DNA from: Burkholderiales bacterium
GTDB lineage: Bacteria > Pseudomonadota > Gammaproteobacteria > Burkholderiales > Casimicrobiaceae
Assembly: GCA_017989135.1 (NCBI GenBank)
Contig: JAGNQL010000013.1
Span: 1 to 33,648 of the forward strand
Reading direction: 5' to 3'
DNA: 33,648 bases
Shown: piece after piece, positions 8,083-17,422 of the stretch
Layout: each line of letters opens with the position of its first letter
How positions within the stretch are numbered: the first letter of the stretch is position 1
Program-made: the position numbers and the translations under genes
The notes under the pieces: generated by a model
Databases searched by the model: none
What the model saw: the letters and a program-made list of their open reading frames with translations, nothing else
Told to the model about the DNA's origin: nothing

Positions 8083-10125
8083 ATGTCCACCATCACGCAC
8101 CGCGCGCGCGAGTTCGTTGTAGCACGTTTCCTGCGCATCACGAGCGCCATCAGCTGCGCGCTGACCGTCCTTTCCGTTTCTGCGCAAAGCCCTGCCGCGC
8201 CTGCCGTCGCGACGCCAGCAACCGCAGTTGCGTACAAAACCGCCGCCGACATCCCCGTCGCTGACTTCTTCCGACTGCCGCGTTACTCGCAAATGGCGAT
8301 ATCGCCGGATGGCAAACGGGTGGCCGCGCTCGCGCCGGTGAATGGTCGAGACAACATCGCTGTGATTGATTTGGAAAAACGCAGCGCAGTAGTCATCACC
8401 CGTTTTGATCGCACCGACATCGTCGATCTACTGTGGGTCGACGGCAATCGAATCGTGTTTCGCACCGCCAACCGTGAGCTGGAAACGGGCGTACCGCAGT
8501 TTCAGGCGGCATTCGCAGTCGACGCGGACGGCGCCAACTTACGCAATCTCACGCCGGACAAGCGACAACGAGGGTTTCGAGTTTTCCGTCCGACGCACGA
8601 CGGAACGGGTGACCTGATCATCGGCAGATTCGTAGACAGCCGTACCAGCTCAAGCGTGTTGCGACTTGATACTCGAACAGGGCGCGCAACGTCGCTGACC
8701 TTCAAGAACCCTGGCGAGGTTAGCGGCTGGGCGATCGATAGCAAGAATCAAGTTCGTGGCGCGCTACGCGTCGAGCCGCGCGAATCGGCGGATGCGCCGC
8801 GCAAACGCAGTCTATGGGTTCGTGCAACAGGCGACGGTGACTGGGAAAAAATTCACGAATCCGGCGACGAACTGGAGGCGCTGCTGCCGTTGGCATTTGA
8901 CACCGACGACAAAACGCTGATCGTTTCCAGCCGCGCAGGCGGGGATCGTTCGGCGCTATATCGATTCGACATTGCTACGCGGAAACTCGGTGAAAAACTA
9001 TTTGAGCACCCGTGGCTCGACATCAACGGCGGATTGGTTCGTCATCCCAAAACACAAGCCGTACTCGGAGTTCGCTACAGCGCGGAGGTACCGAGGACGC
9101 ACTGGTTCGACGAGACGTACGCTGCACTGCAAAAGGCCGTGGACAGCGCGCTCACCAGCACCACTAACACCCTTTTTCCCGGCGACGAGTCATCGCGCAC
9201 AGTGGTAGTTTTCGCGCAATCCGCGACTGATGCTGGCACGTACTACTTGCTCAACACGGAAAAGCGTGCGCTCGAACGCGTCGCTGCAACGCGTGAGTGG
9301 TTGCCCAGTACGCTAATGCCCGAGCGCAAATTCGTCGCTTACAAATCTCGTGATGGCATGACGATCCCGGCGTGGCTTACTGTGCCGCGTGGCGTTGAAG
9401 CGAAGAACTTACCGCTCATCGTCCACATTCACGGCGGACCGTGGGCGCGCGGTTATCACGGCGTGCAGTGGGGCCGCTGGCCAAGCGCACAGTTCTTCGC
9501 CTCGCGCGGCTACGCGGTGTTGGAGCCCGAGCCGCGCGCTTCGACCGGCTTTGGTCGGAAACACTACCGTTCAGGATTCAAGCAGTGGGGCTTGACGATG
9601 CAAGACGACATCACCGACGGCGCGCTGCATCTGGCGAAAGAAGGTATCGTGAACAAGGATCGAATGTGCCTTTTTGGGGGAAGTTACGGCGGTTACGCGT
9701 CGCTGCAGGGGCTCGTGAAAGACCCGGACTTATGGCGCTGCGCGAGTTCATACATCGCGGTGACTGACCTAGAACTATTGCAAACCGTCGCGTGGTCGGA
9801 CATCGCGCGAGGCAGCGACTTCTATGAAACGGACTACAAATTTAGAGTGGGCGACTACGAAAAAGATCGCGCGCAGTTCGACGCGACTTCTCCCGCGAAA
9901 AACGCTGCAAAGATCAAGGCTGCCGTAATGCTAACGATGGGCGGGCAGGATCAGCGAGTGCCGCTCATCCACGGCACGGCCATGCGCGACGCCATGGAGA
10001 AGGCCGGGAAGCCGCTGGACTACAAGGTCTACGTCGACGAAGCGCACGGCTTCAACGCGAACGAAAACGTCACCGACTTCTACACGCGAACTGAGGCGTT
10101 TTTTGCGAAGCATTTGAAGCCGTAG
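8083..10125 (+). CDS. Secreted S9-family (prolyl oligopeptidase-like) serine peptidase
   Basis: A 680-residue exported peptidase. The N-terminus has a hydrophobic signal segment ending near SVSAQSPAAPA. It is followed by a roughly 370-residue beta-propeller region (repeats such as SPDGKRVAAL) and an alpha/beta-hydrolase domain. The hydrolase domain contains IHGGPWARGY (oxyanion-hole HGGP motif), the nucleophile elbow GGSYGGY (Ser534), GGQDQRVP (Asp623) and DEAHGF (His655), a complete catalytic triad. Its length fits S9C-type acylaminoacyl or dipeptidyl peptidases acting on short peptides in the periplasm. The start at 8083 is preferred over the longer frame from 7951 because a GGAG site lies four bases upstream and the signal peptide then sits at a normal position. 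A 274-base gap holding repeat copy A precedes it. Confidence 0.92.
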   Translation: MSTITHRAREFVVARFLRITSAISCALTVLSVSAQSPAAPAVATPATAVAYKTAADIPVADFFRLPRYSQMAISPDGKRVAALAPVNGRDNIAVIDLEKRSAVVITRFDRTDIVDLLWVDGNRIVFRTANRELETGVPQFQAAFAVDADGANLRNLTPDKRQRGFRVFRPTHDGTGDLIIGRFVDSRTSSSVLRLDTRTGRATSLTFKNPGEVSGWAIDSKNQVRGALRVEPRESADAPRKRSLWVRATGDGDWEKIHESGDELEALLPLAFDTDDKTLIVSSRAGGDRSALYRFDIATRKLGEKLFEHPWLDINGGLVRHPKTQAVLGVRYSAEVPRTHWFDETYAALQKAVDSALTSTTNTLFPGDESSRTVVVFAQSATDAGTYYLLNTEKRALERVAATREWLPSTLMPERKFVAYKSRDGMTIPAWLTVPRGVEAKNLPLIVHIHGGPWARGYHGVQWGRWPSAQFFASRGYAVLEPEPRASTGFGRKHYRSGFKQWGLTMQDDITDGALHLAKEGIVNKDRMCLFGGSYGGYASLQGLVKDPDLWRCASSYIAVTDLELLQTVAWSDIARGSDFYETDYKFRVGDYEKDRAQFDATSPAKNAAKIKAAVMLTMGGQDQRVPLIHGTAMRDAMEKAGKPLDYKVYVDEAHGFNANENVTDFYTRTEAFFAKHLKP

Positions 10126-10163
10126 GTGTACGCTGCGGTGGACTCATTCATCGGAAAATCACC

Positions 10164-10883
10164 GTGAACAACCAAAGTTTCTTCGCACAGGCGCAGATCA
10201 GCTTGCGTCGCGGCGTCCTGCTCGCGATGGTCGCCGCGATCATGCTTTTGACGTCCGGCTGCGCGGGCACAGTCGTCGTCGAATACTCGCTCGACGCTAG
10301 AGTGCAGCGCACTGCGGGGAACGGCGCGTCGCAACAAGCGACCGCGGATCAGTTTTCGGTGCAGGCCTTGTCGCCGGGCACTTCGGTCGCGTTTCCAGCG
10401 GTGAATTACAAGAGCGATGCGTTCGCGTGGAGCATTGGCACGAGCTCGCTCGGGTTGGGCGGCGCGGTGGAAAACTTCGCGTCGACGCCTCTGTGTTTTC
10501 GTCTCGACCAAGCGACGCTCTCGTCGAACTTTCATCCGCGCGAAGTCCCGCTTCGCGTGGCGACTGTGTTTCACATGATCTACGGCACGCCGCATCGACT
10601 CGGTTCGAATAGACCGTCGGATCGCAAATTATTTGTGCCGCAACCGATTTGCTTCTTGTCGAAGACTCCAGCCAATTTTTCATTCTGGCCCGATCTTTCG
10701 GAACTGTTCCCGAGCGAAAAAATGTTCAACGTTCGATGGCCCGAGGGCGAGACTAACCTCACGGAACGCGGCGTCGGCAATTGGATCAAGCTCACGCTGC
10801 CGATTGAGTACGACGGCAAACGGGAGCGACTAGAACTAACGCTCACAGCAAAAGACAGCAAGGCGCGGCTTTCGTACTACTGA
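10164..10883 (+). CDS. Putative lipoprotein of unknown function
   Basis: A 239-residue protein with a lipoprotein signal peptide: a positively charged start, a hydrophobic stretch, and the lipobox LTSGC with the acylated cysteine at residue 33. The mature part has no domain I recognise. It includes a segment TPLCFRLDQATLSSNFHPREVPL and a likely beta-rich C-terminus (WIKLTLPIEYDGKRERLELTLTA). It starts at a GTG 38 bases after the S9 peptidase stop, so the two may share a transcript. The membrane location is well supported; the role is unknown. Confidence 0.8.
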   Translation: MNNQSFFAQAQISLRRGVLLAMVAAIMLLTSGCAGTVVVEYSLDARVQRTAGNGASQQATADQFSVQALSPGTSVAFPAVNYKSDAFAWSIGTSSLGLGGAVENFASTPLCFRLDQATLSSNFHPREVPLRVATVFHMIYGTPHRLGSNRPSDRKLFVPQPICFLSKTPANFSFWPDLSELFPSEKMFNVRWPEGETNLTERGVGNWIKLTLPIEYDGKRERLELTLTAKDSKARLSYY

Positions 10884-10917
10884 GCCTCATGCGTCTGCAA
10901 TCCCAGTGGATTGTTTA

Positions 10918-11038
10918 AACGGCTTTTCGGCTCTACCGACTAGCCAGCGGTCGTTGCAGCGCGTTTATGACGTAAGTCGACTTACGTTCGAATGAAGCTG
11001 TAACGACCACTAGGCGGTCGCTGAGCGCAAAAAGCCAT
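10918..11038. repeat. Intergenic repeat family, copy B
   Basis: It begins AAACGGCTTTTCGG and ends AAAAAGCCATTC, giving good terminal inversion. The left motif CCGACTAGCCAGCGGTCG and the right hairpin AACGACC...GGTCGCT flank a core of GTAAGTCGACTTAC, itself an even palindrome. It sits between the 3' ends of the lipoprotein gene and the convergent radical SAM gene, so here it is not in a promoter position. Confidence 0.7.
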
Positions 11039-11130
11039 TCCTCACACTTTTAGGCGTCGCCTCAGCCGCGCTTTCGCAAATTGGGCGTGGGTTAGCGCGG
11101 CCGACGCCCCGCTGACCTGGGCCGAAAGCG

Positions 11131-12696
11131 TCAGTCGCTGCTCAACGTTGCGTCGCTCAGATGCCTGCGCTGCCGGGCGGGTGTGGCCTTGCGTGCGCCG
11201 GCGTTGGCGGTGTCATCGGACGCGGTGAAGCCGCGCGTCATGAACGATAGACGGCCTTTGCTGCCGCTGCGTTGATAGTCAGCAAGAATCGCGGCTTGCG
11301 CGGTCTCCACGGCGATCGCGCCATCGCTGATGAGCCAGCGATATACGAGATCAAACAAGCGCTCAAGTGCGATTTGATGTGTCGCGCCGGTTTCGGCGTA
11401 GAGCCAATCCGCGAGCGCGAGAAAGCGAGCGAACGCGCTCGTCGGCACCTCGGCAAGCACCAGCGGCAACGCTTGCGTGAAACGCCCTGAGTTACCAATC
11501 AAATCCCAGAACCGCGCGAAGCGGCTGATGCGCTGGACGTCAGCAAACGAGAGCTCGGTGTTCGAGAGAATGTTGTACGGCGGCTCCGGGTTGTAGCGCA
11601 TCGCGAACGCGTCGGTGTGGCGAATAATCGGTGTGCCGCGCAGCCGCTTCAACACACCGACCTGAATTTCATGCGGCCCCAAGCGCGCGAGCGTGTCGAA
11701 GCCAAGACCAAAACTCTCCAACGTTTCCGACGGCAACCCCGCGATCAAATCAACGTGCATGTGCGCGTGCGAATTTTCGTGCAGCCAGCGAATGTTTTCT
11801 TTCGCCTTGTCATTGTTTTGTTTGCGCGAAATGTGGCCCTGCACTTCGGGGTTCCACGTTTGAATGCCGATCTCAAATTGCAGCGTGCCTGCCGGAAATT
11901 TGGCAATCGTGTCTTTGAGTTTCTCGGGCAGATGGTCGGGCACTAATTCGAAGTGCGCGAAGCACGGGTCGTCGGGATGCGCGTTGATGCGCTCCAAGAA
12001 AAAATCAAGGATGGCGAGTGACGTCTTCACGTTCAAATTAAACGTGCGGTCAACAAACTTAAACGTGCGCGCACCTCGGTCATAGAGTTTCGCCATTTCG
12101 GCAAGAAAGCGCTCGGTGTTGAATGGCTCGGCCGTTTTATCAAGTGCGGACAAACAGAATTCGCACTTGAACGGACAACCGCGCGAGGCCTCCACGTAGA
12201 GATGCCGCCGCGCAATATCTTCGTCGGTGTAGTAGTCGTACGGCAATGCAATATCGTCAAGCTCGAAGGCTTCCCCGACATGCACTTTCATCAGCGGCTT
12301 CGGGCCATGTAACAGCGCCCGCGCGAGCTTGTTAAACGTCACATCGCCTTGCCCAGTCACGACGTAATCGGCGAGCTGATAAATGCGCTGCTCGGCGGTT
12401 TCGTAACTCACTTCCGGCCCGCCGATGACCACTTTAATTTGCGGCGCGACGGCCTTCAGCATCGCAATGAGCTTGGTCGTCTCTTCGACGTTCCAAATGT
12501 AGACGCCGAAGCCAATCGCCTTCGCGTCGAGCGCGAGCAATTGCTCCACGAGGACTTCGGTTTTGCTGCCGATCACAAACTCGACGATCCTCGTCTCGGC
12601 GCGAATGTCTTCGTCGAGATTGGCAAACAAATAGCGAAGCCCAAGCGACGCATGTGCGTAGCGGGCGTTGAGCGTGGAGAGAACGAGTGCGGGCAT
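11131..12696 (-). CDS. B12-binding domain radical SAM protein (DUF4080-type)
   Basis: A 521-residue enzyme with an N-terminal cobalamin-binding-like domain (residues about 1-135; AIGFGVYIWNVEET, VVIGGPEVSYE, YVVTGQGD). The radical SAM core follows, with the iron-sulfur site in SRGCPFKCEFC (Cys174, Cys178, Cys181). The C-terminal section with AIVLDFELIP-like FAHFELVPDHLPEK and FEIGIQTWNPEVQ is typical of this class, and the last roughly 150 residues match the DUF4080-like tail. Members are expected to use SAM, and possibly B12, in the cytoplasm. No reaction is established for this subgroup that I can name. It follows the bug gene on the same strand, but in the reverse order of transcription, with a 30-base gap (12697-12726). 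Confidence 0.87.
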   Translation of the reverse strand: MPALVLSTLNARYAHASLGLRYLFANLDEDIRAETRIVEFVIGSKTEVLVEQLLALDAKAIGFGVYIWNVEETTKLIAMLKAVAPQIKVVIGGPEVSYETAEQRIYQLADYVVTGQGDVTFNKLARALLHGPKPLMKVHVGEAFELDDIALPYDYYTDEDIARRHLYVEASRGCPFKCEFCLSALDKTAEPFNTERFLAEMAKLYDRGARTFKFVDRTFNLNVKTSLAILDFFLERINAHPDDPCFAHFELVPDHLPEKLKDTIAKFPAGTLQFEIGIQTWNPEVQGHISRKQNNDKAKENIRWLHENSHAHMHVDLIAGLPSETLESFGLGFDTLARLGPHEIQVGVLKRLRGTPIIRHTDAFAMRYNPEPPYNILSNTELSFADVQRISRFARFWDLIGNSGRFTQALPLVLAEVPTSAFARFLALADWLYAETGATHQIALERLFDLVYRWLISDGAIAVETAQAAILADYQRSGSKGRLSFMTRGFTASDDTANAGARKATPARQRRHLSDATLSSD

Positions 12697-12726
12697 GGCC
12701 GCAATTATCGGCGACTGCGAAGATTG

Positions 12727-13713
12727 CTACTCTACAGTGATGTTCGCCTGCTTGATCAAGCGCGCGTATTTCGCGAGTTGCGCTTTGGTGGCTACGCCTA
12801 GTTCAGCAGGCGTCGAGCCGCGCGGCGTGAGGCCCTGTGCGATCAAATGATTGCGCACTTCGGGATCGGCAAGCGCTTTGACGAGTTCCGCATTGAGGCG
12901 ATTGACGATGTCCTTCGGAGTGCCAGCGGGCGCCATCACGGCGAACCACGAATTGAATTCGAAGCCCGGCAAACCCGAATCACTGATCGTCGGCACATCA
13001 GGAAATTGTGGCAACGGCTTAGGCGTACTCACGCCGATCAGGCGGACTTTGCCGCCTTTGATCAATCCAAAAACGGTAGCGAGCCCCTGGAACGCGATTG
13101 GCACCTCACCCGAAGCGACGCCCAGTCCAGCCTGCGTTGCGCCTTTGTACGGAACGTGCATGAGCGTAATTCCGGCGCTGGACGCAAAGAGTGCGGCGGC
13201 AATGTGTTGCGGGCTTCCGTTGCCACCGGAGCCGTAGTTGATTTTTCCTGGCGCGGCCTTTGCGGCGGCGATGAGCGTTTCGGCATTTCGGTACGGCGAA
13301 TCGTTGTTCACCACAAGACCCCACTCAACCGTAGCAACCAACGATACGGGCTCGAAATCTTTGAGAATGTCCCACGTCATCTTGGTTTGTAAGTTAGGCA
13401 GCATGGTCATGATGCTGTCGTTGAAGCCACCAATCGTGTAGCCGTCCGGTGCGGCTTTCGCCACGCGATCCGCGCCAATCAACCCTGCTGCGCCGGGCTG
13501 GTTCTCGATCACGATGCCTTGCCCCATGTTTTGTGACATCTTTTGCGTGATGATGCGTGCAGCTGCGTCGACGGCGCTGCCCGCTGCAAGCGGTACGATC
13601 ATGCGGATCGGCTTGCTCGGATATACGGTTTGAGCATGCGCTGGCAGATATGGAGCGAGAGCTAAAAAGCCCATCGTGGCGAGTAAGGCGTAACGACGTG
13701 AGCGTGTGAGCAT
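12727..13713 (-). CDS. Bug-family periplasmic solute-binding protein (tripartite tricarboxylate transporter receptor)
   Basis: A 328-residue exported binding protein. The Sec signal peptide MLTRSRRYALLATMGFLALAPYLPAHA is cleaved before QTVYPSKPIRMIVP, the standard Bug mature start. The ligand-loop motifs PLAAGSAVDAAARI (variant of PFAAGGxxD), PGKINYGSGGNGSPQHIAA and MHVPYKGATQAG are present. Bug proteins capture carboxylates such as tricarboxylates, lactate-like acids or aromatic acids for a TctAB-type permease. No permease is nearby, which is common for the expanded Bug families of Burkholderiales. It lies 28 bases downstream of the Ldh-type dehydrogenase gene on the same strand, so the ligand may be that enzyme's substrate. 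Confidence 0.95.
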   Translation of the reverse strand: MLTRSRRYALLATMGFLALAPYLPAHAQTVYPSKPIRMIVPLAAGSAVDAAARIITQKMSQNMGQGIVIENQPGAAGLIGADRVAKAAPDGYTIGGFNDSIMTMLPNLQTKMTWDILKDFEPVSLVATVEWGLVVNNDSPYRNAETLIAAAKAAPGKINYGSGGNGSPQHIAAALFASSAGITLMHVPYKGATQAGLGVASGEVPIAFQGLATVFGLIKGGKVRLIGVSTPKPLPQFPDVPTISDSGLPGFEFNSWFAVMAPAGTPKDIVNRLNAELVKALADPEVRNHLIAQGLTPRGSTPAELGVATKAQLAKYARLIKQANITVE

Positions 13714-13741
13714 GATGAGTTTCTCGGTGGTGTTTTGATTG

Positions 13742-14791
13742 TTAAGACAAGAGCGGCGAAATGTTCAATTCGGCTGCAAGAGTGTCGAGCTGTTTGACGA
13801 GCGCGGGCGGAAGCGGGATACCGTCCTTCGCGTAGTTCCTGCGGCGCTGTTCGCTTTGCTCGCCGGGCAACCAAATGCGCTCCACGCCGTCGATACGCTC
13901 GCTCGCGCGCAGGTCACGGGCGAGCGTGTCAACACGTTGCTTGAACGCGTCGATATCGCCAAACGCGGAGAGATCAATCATGCATATCGCCTGTCCAGTA
14001 TTGGTGACGCTGGAGTCATCGTGATTGAAATCGATCACGTCTTTGCCCATTGCTGCCCCATTTAAAGTGCCCGCAAGCAATCCGACGATCAGCGCTAGAC
14101 CGTAGCCCTTGTATCCGCCGATTGGCAGCAAAAAACCCTCTTCCGCACGCTTTGGATCGAGCAGCGGCTTGCCTGCACGATCCATCATCCAGCCTTCTGG
14201 CATCATTTCGCCGCGCTGCGCTTTGGCCTTCACTTTGCCGTACGCAGCGACGGTTGTCGCCATGTCGAGCACGATCGGCCCCTCGTTCGCAGCAGGCACC
14301 GCCACCGCGATCGGATTGGTGGACAACAGCATATCCAGCCCGCCCCACGGCGGCAGATGGTTAGCGTTGCCAACAGCGAAATACAAACCGATCATGTCAT
14401 GCGGCAACGCCATGCGTGCATACAGCGACGCCGGCCCTGCGTGGTTGCTGAATTGCGAACCGACCCACGCGATACCTGTGACGCGCGCTTTCGCTGCTGC
14501 GATTTCCGCCGCGCGCTTCATCACCAAGTGGCCCATGCCGTTGTCGCCATTGAGGAGTGCCATGCCAGCGCGCTCTTGTACGACGGTGATACTCGGCTTC
14601 ACGTTGACGCCGCCCGCGCGAATGCGACGCGCGTACGGCACTAGACGAATAACGCCGTGTCCATCGGAGCCTTGCAAATCCGCCTCCGCCATCAACGCTC
14701 CAATGGTGCTCGCGTCGTCTGCTGGCAGGCCAAGCCGTTCGAACGCGCTTGCAATGAACTGTTGTAGGCGGTCAAAGGAAACGGCTTGCAT
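13742..14791 (-). CDS. Ldh family NAD(P)-dependent 2-hydroxyacid/imine oxidoreductase
   Basis: A 349-residue cytoplasmic oxidoreductase of the malate/L-lactate dehydrogenase (Ldh_2) superfamily, which includes sulfolactate, ureidoglycolate and delta-1-piperideine-2-carboxylate/pyrroline-2-carboxylate reductases. The family motif GSDGHGVIRLVPYARR contains the expected catalytic His45. Cofactor-domain segments NPIAVAVPAANEGPIVLDMATT and LLPIGGYKGYGLALIVGLLAG are clear. The family uses a non-Rossmann fold. The substrate cannot be chosen from the sequence alone. It is the first gene of a pair with the bug receptor, suggesting catabolism of an imported 2-hydroxy acid or related compound. Confidence 0.9.
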   Translation of the reverse strand: MQAVSFDRLQQFIASAFERLGLPADDASTIGALMAEADLQGSDGHGVIRLVPYARRIRAGGVNVKPSITVVQERAGMALLNGDNGMGHLVMKRAAEIAAAKARVTGIAWVGSQFSNHAGPASLYARMALPHDMIGLYFAVGNANHLPPWGGLDMLLSTNPIAVAVPAANEGPIVLDMATTVAAYGKVKAKAQRGEMMPEGWMMDRAGKPLLDPKRAEEGFLLPIGGYKGYGLALIVGLLAGTLNGAAMGKDVIDFNHDDSSVTNTGQAICMIDLSAFGDIDAFKQRVDTLARDLRASERIDGVERIWLPGEQSEQRRRNYAKDGIPLPPALVKQLDTLAAELNISPLLS

Positions 14792-14862
14792 GAGGGGCGT
14801 CGAATTTCTAGCTAGGTTCGACGTATTCTCGCAGCCTGCCCGTGCGCCGAACCTGCCGCTGT

Positions 14863-16119
14863 TTACTTTTGCACCAGCGCTGCTGCGGCGCGTAGCTTGT
14901 CTTTCTTGCTCGGTCGAACACCTTTGATGCCACCCGTGCCAGCAGCGGCCTCCACGTTGAGCACCGGTAGTTCTGTAGGCTCAAAGCCTGCAATCTGCTC
15001 GCGCGGCAAGCGCATGTCGTGCCGCTTTTCGATGAGCCGGAAGTGTGCCTCAGTTGCGGCAGTGATGAAGCTCACGGCCTCGCCCTTCATGCCCGCGCGG
15101 CCTGTGCGGCCGATGCGATGCGTGTAGTCGACCGCCGAGCGCGGCAGGTCGAAATTCACGACGACGGGTAGTTGCGCGATGTCGATGCCGCGCGCAGCCA
15201 TGTCGGTCGCTACGACGACCTGAATGGTTTTCGCTTTAAAGTCGTGCAGCACTTGCTCGCGCTTGCCTTGGCTCAGTTCGCCATGAAACGGCTCGGCTTT
15301 TATGTTGCTGCGGCGCAGTTTTTCGGCCACGATTTCAGAGGCGTGTTTGGTAGCAACGAACACCAACACGCGGCTCCACTCAGCATTTAGCAGCAAATGC
15401 TTCAACAGTTGCGTACGTGCGCTTGCATCGACCGCAATTGCGCGTTGCGAAATGTCCGGTTTCGCAACTTCGGTCGGAGCCACCTCGAAACGCAGCGGAT
15501 CGCGCAACAGGTTCGCCGCGAGCGCTTCAATCGCGGGCGGGAATGTCGCTGAGAAAAAGAGCGATTGCCGCTCGGCTGGAAGCATGCGCAGAATGCGTTG
15601 CAACTCATCGCCGAAACCAAGGTCAAGCATGCGATCGGCTTCGTCGAGCACCAGCGTGGACAACGCGGAAATCTGCAATGCGTTGTGATCGATCAAATCG
15701 AGCAAGCGACCGGGTGTTGCGACCACGATATCGGCACCACCGCGCAAACTCATCATTTGCGGGTTGATCGACACACCGCCGAACAACACCGACACTTTGA
15801 TGCGCTTGGTTAGATACGTCGTCAAGCCTTTAAAGGTTTCGCTCACCTGCACGGCGAGTTCACGCGTAGGAACGAGCACTAACACTCGCGTCCGTGTGCG
15901 TTCGTCGCGTTTGGAGGCTGGGGCGTTGATGATTTGCTGCAGCAAAGGCAGCGCGAATGCGGCCGACTTTCCAGACCCCGTTTGCGCGGAAGCGATCACG
16001 TCGTGCCCGGTCAATACCGCCGGGATTGCGGCGCGTTGTATGGGCGTTGGCTCGACGTAGCCCTTTTCGGCAATTGAGCGCAACAGGGCTGGGGCGAGGT
16101 TGAGTGCAGCAAATGACAT
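14863..16119 (-). CDS. rhlE: DEAD-box ATP-dependent RNA helicase, RhlE type
   Basis: A 418-residue cytoplasmic RNA helicase that remodels ribosomal or mRNA structures. All core motifs occur in order: the Q-motif region PTPIQRAAIP, motif I AQTGSGKS (Ser instead of the usual Thr), VPTRELA, TPGRLLD, DEAD within LVLDEADRMLDLGF, SAT in FFSATFP, and the second-domain motifs VFVATKHAS, TDMAARGIDI and HRIGRTGRAG. The C-terminal tail is short (about 50 residues), ending with a basic segment KGVRPSKKDKLRAAA. The start at 16119 (MSFAALNLAPALL) matches the RhlE N-terminus; the open frame runs further upstream to 16236 but that part overlaps the previous gene and is not helicase-like. Confidence 0.94.
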   Translation of the reverse strand: MSFAALNLAPALLRSIAEKGYVEPTPIQRAAIPAVLTGHDVIASAQTGSGKSAAFALPLLQQIINAPASKRDERTRTRVLVLVPTRELAVQVSETFKGLTTYLTKRIKVSVLFGGVSINPQMMSLRGGADIVVATPGRLLDLIDHNALQISALSTLVLDEADRMLDLGFGDELQRILRMLPAERQSLFFSATFPPAIEALAANLLRDPLRFEVAPTEVAKPDISQRAIAVDASARTQLLKHLLLNAEWSRVLVFVATKHASEIVAEKLRRSNIKAEPFHGELSQGKREQVLHDFKAKTIQVVVATDMAARGIDIAQLPVVVNFDLPRSAVDYTHRIGRTGRAGMKGEAVSFITAATEAHFRLIEKRHDMRLPREQIAGFEPTELPVLNVEAAAGTGGIKGVRPSKKDKLRAAAALVQK

Positions 16120-16155
16120 GCTGCGATTATCGGCGACTCGGCCCACGCCCGGAAA

Positions 16156-16176
16156 CTGCTCGCTTCGCGCGAGCAG
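16156..16176 (-). terminator. Hairpin downstream of the P-domain protein gene
   Basis: An 8-bp perfect stem (CTGCTCGC/GCGAGCAG) with a 5-base loop. Read on the minus strand it is followed by TTTCC only, so it is a weak candidate for a Rho-independent terminator. It lies between the end of the 17396-16206 gene and the rhlE start, where it could end the exported-protein operon. Confidence 0.4.
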
Positions 16177-16205
16177 GAATGGTGCGCAGACCGCGTATAC
16201 CGAGA

Positions 16206-17396
16206 TTACGGCGTCGAGGGCGGCACGTAGCCACAACGCTCGAGCATGAACCCCACCACCTTCTTCGTCGTGTTGCGCGGCGCTTGGAAGGCAATGTTGC
16301 TGGCCGCAGCTTGCGGCGTAAACCCCAGCTGCAGGCGAGTAATAAACAAGCCGTCGACCAATGGATTCATTACGCCGTCTCCATCGACGTCGTAGCAGTT
16401 CGGTGGCGGCAAGGCATCGCCACCCGCGCCATCGAGTTGGACGATGATTTGCGCCGGTGTCACGCCCGATGGCTGGGCGGTACAGGTCATCGTTGCGGAT
16501 TTGTTGCCGTTGCTGGATGGGCGGAATTGCACGAGCAGTTGGCCGGTGGTGCCGGGGGCGACACTCAGAGCGTCGGGCACGCGCATGAAGTCGCCGGGAT
16601 TGGTGCCGCTCATGACGCAGGCGTTGGCGGGAAAACCGATATTTTGTGCATTGCTCGCCGGTGCAAACACAACGACGGGGTACGCGTAGCTAGGCGTATT
16701 TGCGGGTATTGTTGGGAAGTGGATAGAGGTCGGTGCGAAGGAGTATTGCAACGGCGGTGCAGACTGCTGCAGCGTGAGCGACGCGGCCGTGATGGCTCCC
16801 GTGTCGATCTCGCAGTTGTCGACCACTTGCAGTGTCCAAGTGCCATTGAGGACACCGGCCGTCGTCAGGCTGCTAAACGCCGCAAGAAAATTGGTGGGGG
16901 TCGGGGGATTGACCACCCCGTCGCCACCGACCGGAGTTGTCGCATAAGTGCCTTCAACAACGTCACCGGTGCCGGCGTTGGTTGCGGCTGTCCAGATGTT
17001 GTTAGTCGTGATTGCCGGATCAACGAACACATACGTCCCGGACAGATTGGCGCTCGTACCCACGCCCGTCGCCGATACCGCACCAATTCGCCCAAAGAGT
17101 GGGAAATTGATGCCGGTAGGGGAGATCAGCGTCGCCGAGATGTCACCACCCCACGCGTGCGCTGTTCCAAAAGTCATACTGACGCGAATATCGGTCAACG
17201 CCGTCGACGTGAGCCCCGTCGCACTGAACGTGATATTGAGCGGTGCGCCCGGCGCCGGGCACGTGGAGTTCGTGCCGTCGGCAATGGCACCCACGCCAGA
17301 ACCCGTAAACGTGGCGGAGTAACTCGCCATTGCAAGAGTGATCGCGCCGATTGTCGCGATCAGGCGAGTCGCGAACGTGTAGGTTGTGAGTCTCAT
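16206..17396 (-). CDS. Secreted protein with P-domain-like region, Ig-like domain and C-terminal dockerin-like module
   Basis: A 396-residue exported protein. A signal peptide ends near LAMASYSA. Residues about 25-195 resemble the proprotein-convertase P-domain seen alone in many bacterial surface proteins (LTDIRVSMTFGTAHAWGGDISATLISPTG, then GTWTLQVVDNCEIDTGAI). Residues about 200-310 look like an ASPM/choice-of-anchor-D Ig-like domain (SIHFPTIPANT, VAPGTTGQLLVQFRP). The last 64 residues begin CYDVDGDGVMNPLVDGLF and end LERCGYVPPSTP. This tail resembles the C-termini of the delta-60 proteins at 28922 and 30825. No protease catalytic domain is present, so the P-domain is probably structural or adhesive. 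It is the third gene of a minus-strand unit, 26 bases after the previous stop. Confidence 0.85.
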   Translation of the reverse strand: MRLTTYTFATRLIATIGAITLAMASYSATFTGSGVGAIADGTNSTCPAPGAPLNITFSATGLTSTALTDIRVSMTFGTAHAWGGDISATLISPTGINFPLFGRIGAVSATGVGTSANLSGTYVFVDPAITTNNIWTAATNAGTGDVVEGTYATTPVGGDGVVNPPTPTNFLAAFSSLTTAGVLNGTWTLQVVDNCEIDTGAITAASLTLQQSAPPLQYSFAPTSIHFPTIPANTPSYAYPVVVFAPASNAQNIGFPANACVMSGTNPGDFMRVPDALSVAPGTTGQLLVQFRPSSNGNKSATMTCTAQPSGVTPAQIIVQLDGAGGDALPPPNCYDVDGDGVMNPLVDGLFITRLQLGFTPQAAASNIAFQAPRNTTKKVVGFMLERCGYVPPSTP

Positions 17397-17422
17397 GATT
17401 TTTCTTCGCTCTTAGTGTGAAA

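Noticed and set aside
14863-16119. Possible inactive helicase because motif I ends in Ser
   Set aside because: Ser can replace Thr at the end of Walker A motifs, and all other helicase motifs are intact.
16104-17420. A 438-residue open frame on the plus strand
   Set aside because: It is antisense to the P-domain protein, is very rich in Arg, Gly and Cys, and shows no domain, whereas the minus-strand frame has a signal peptide and three recognisable modules.
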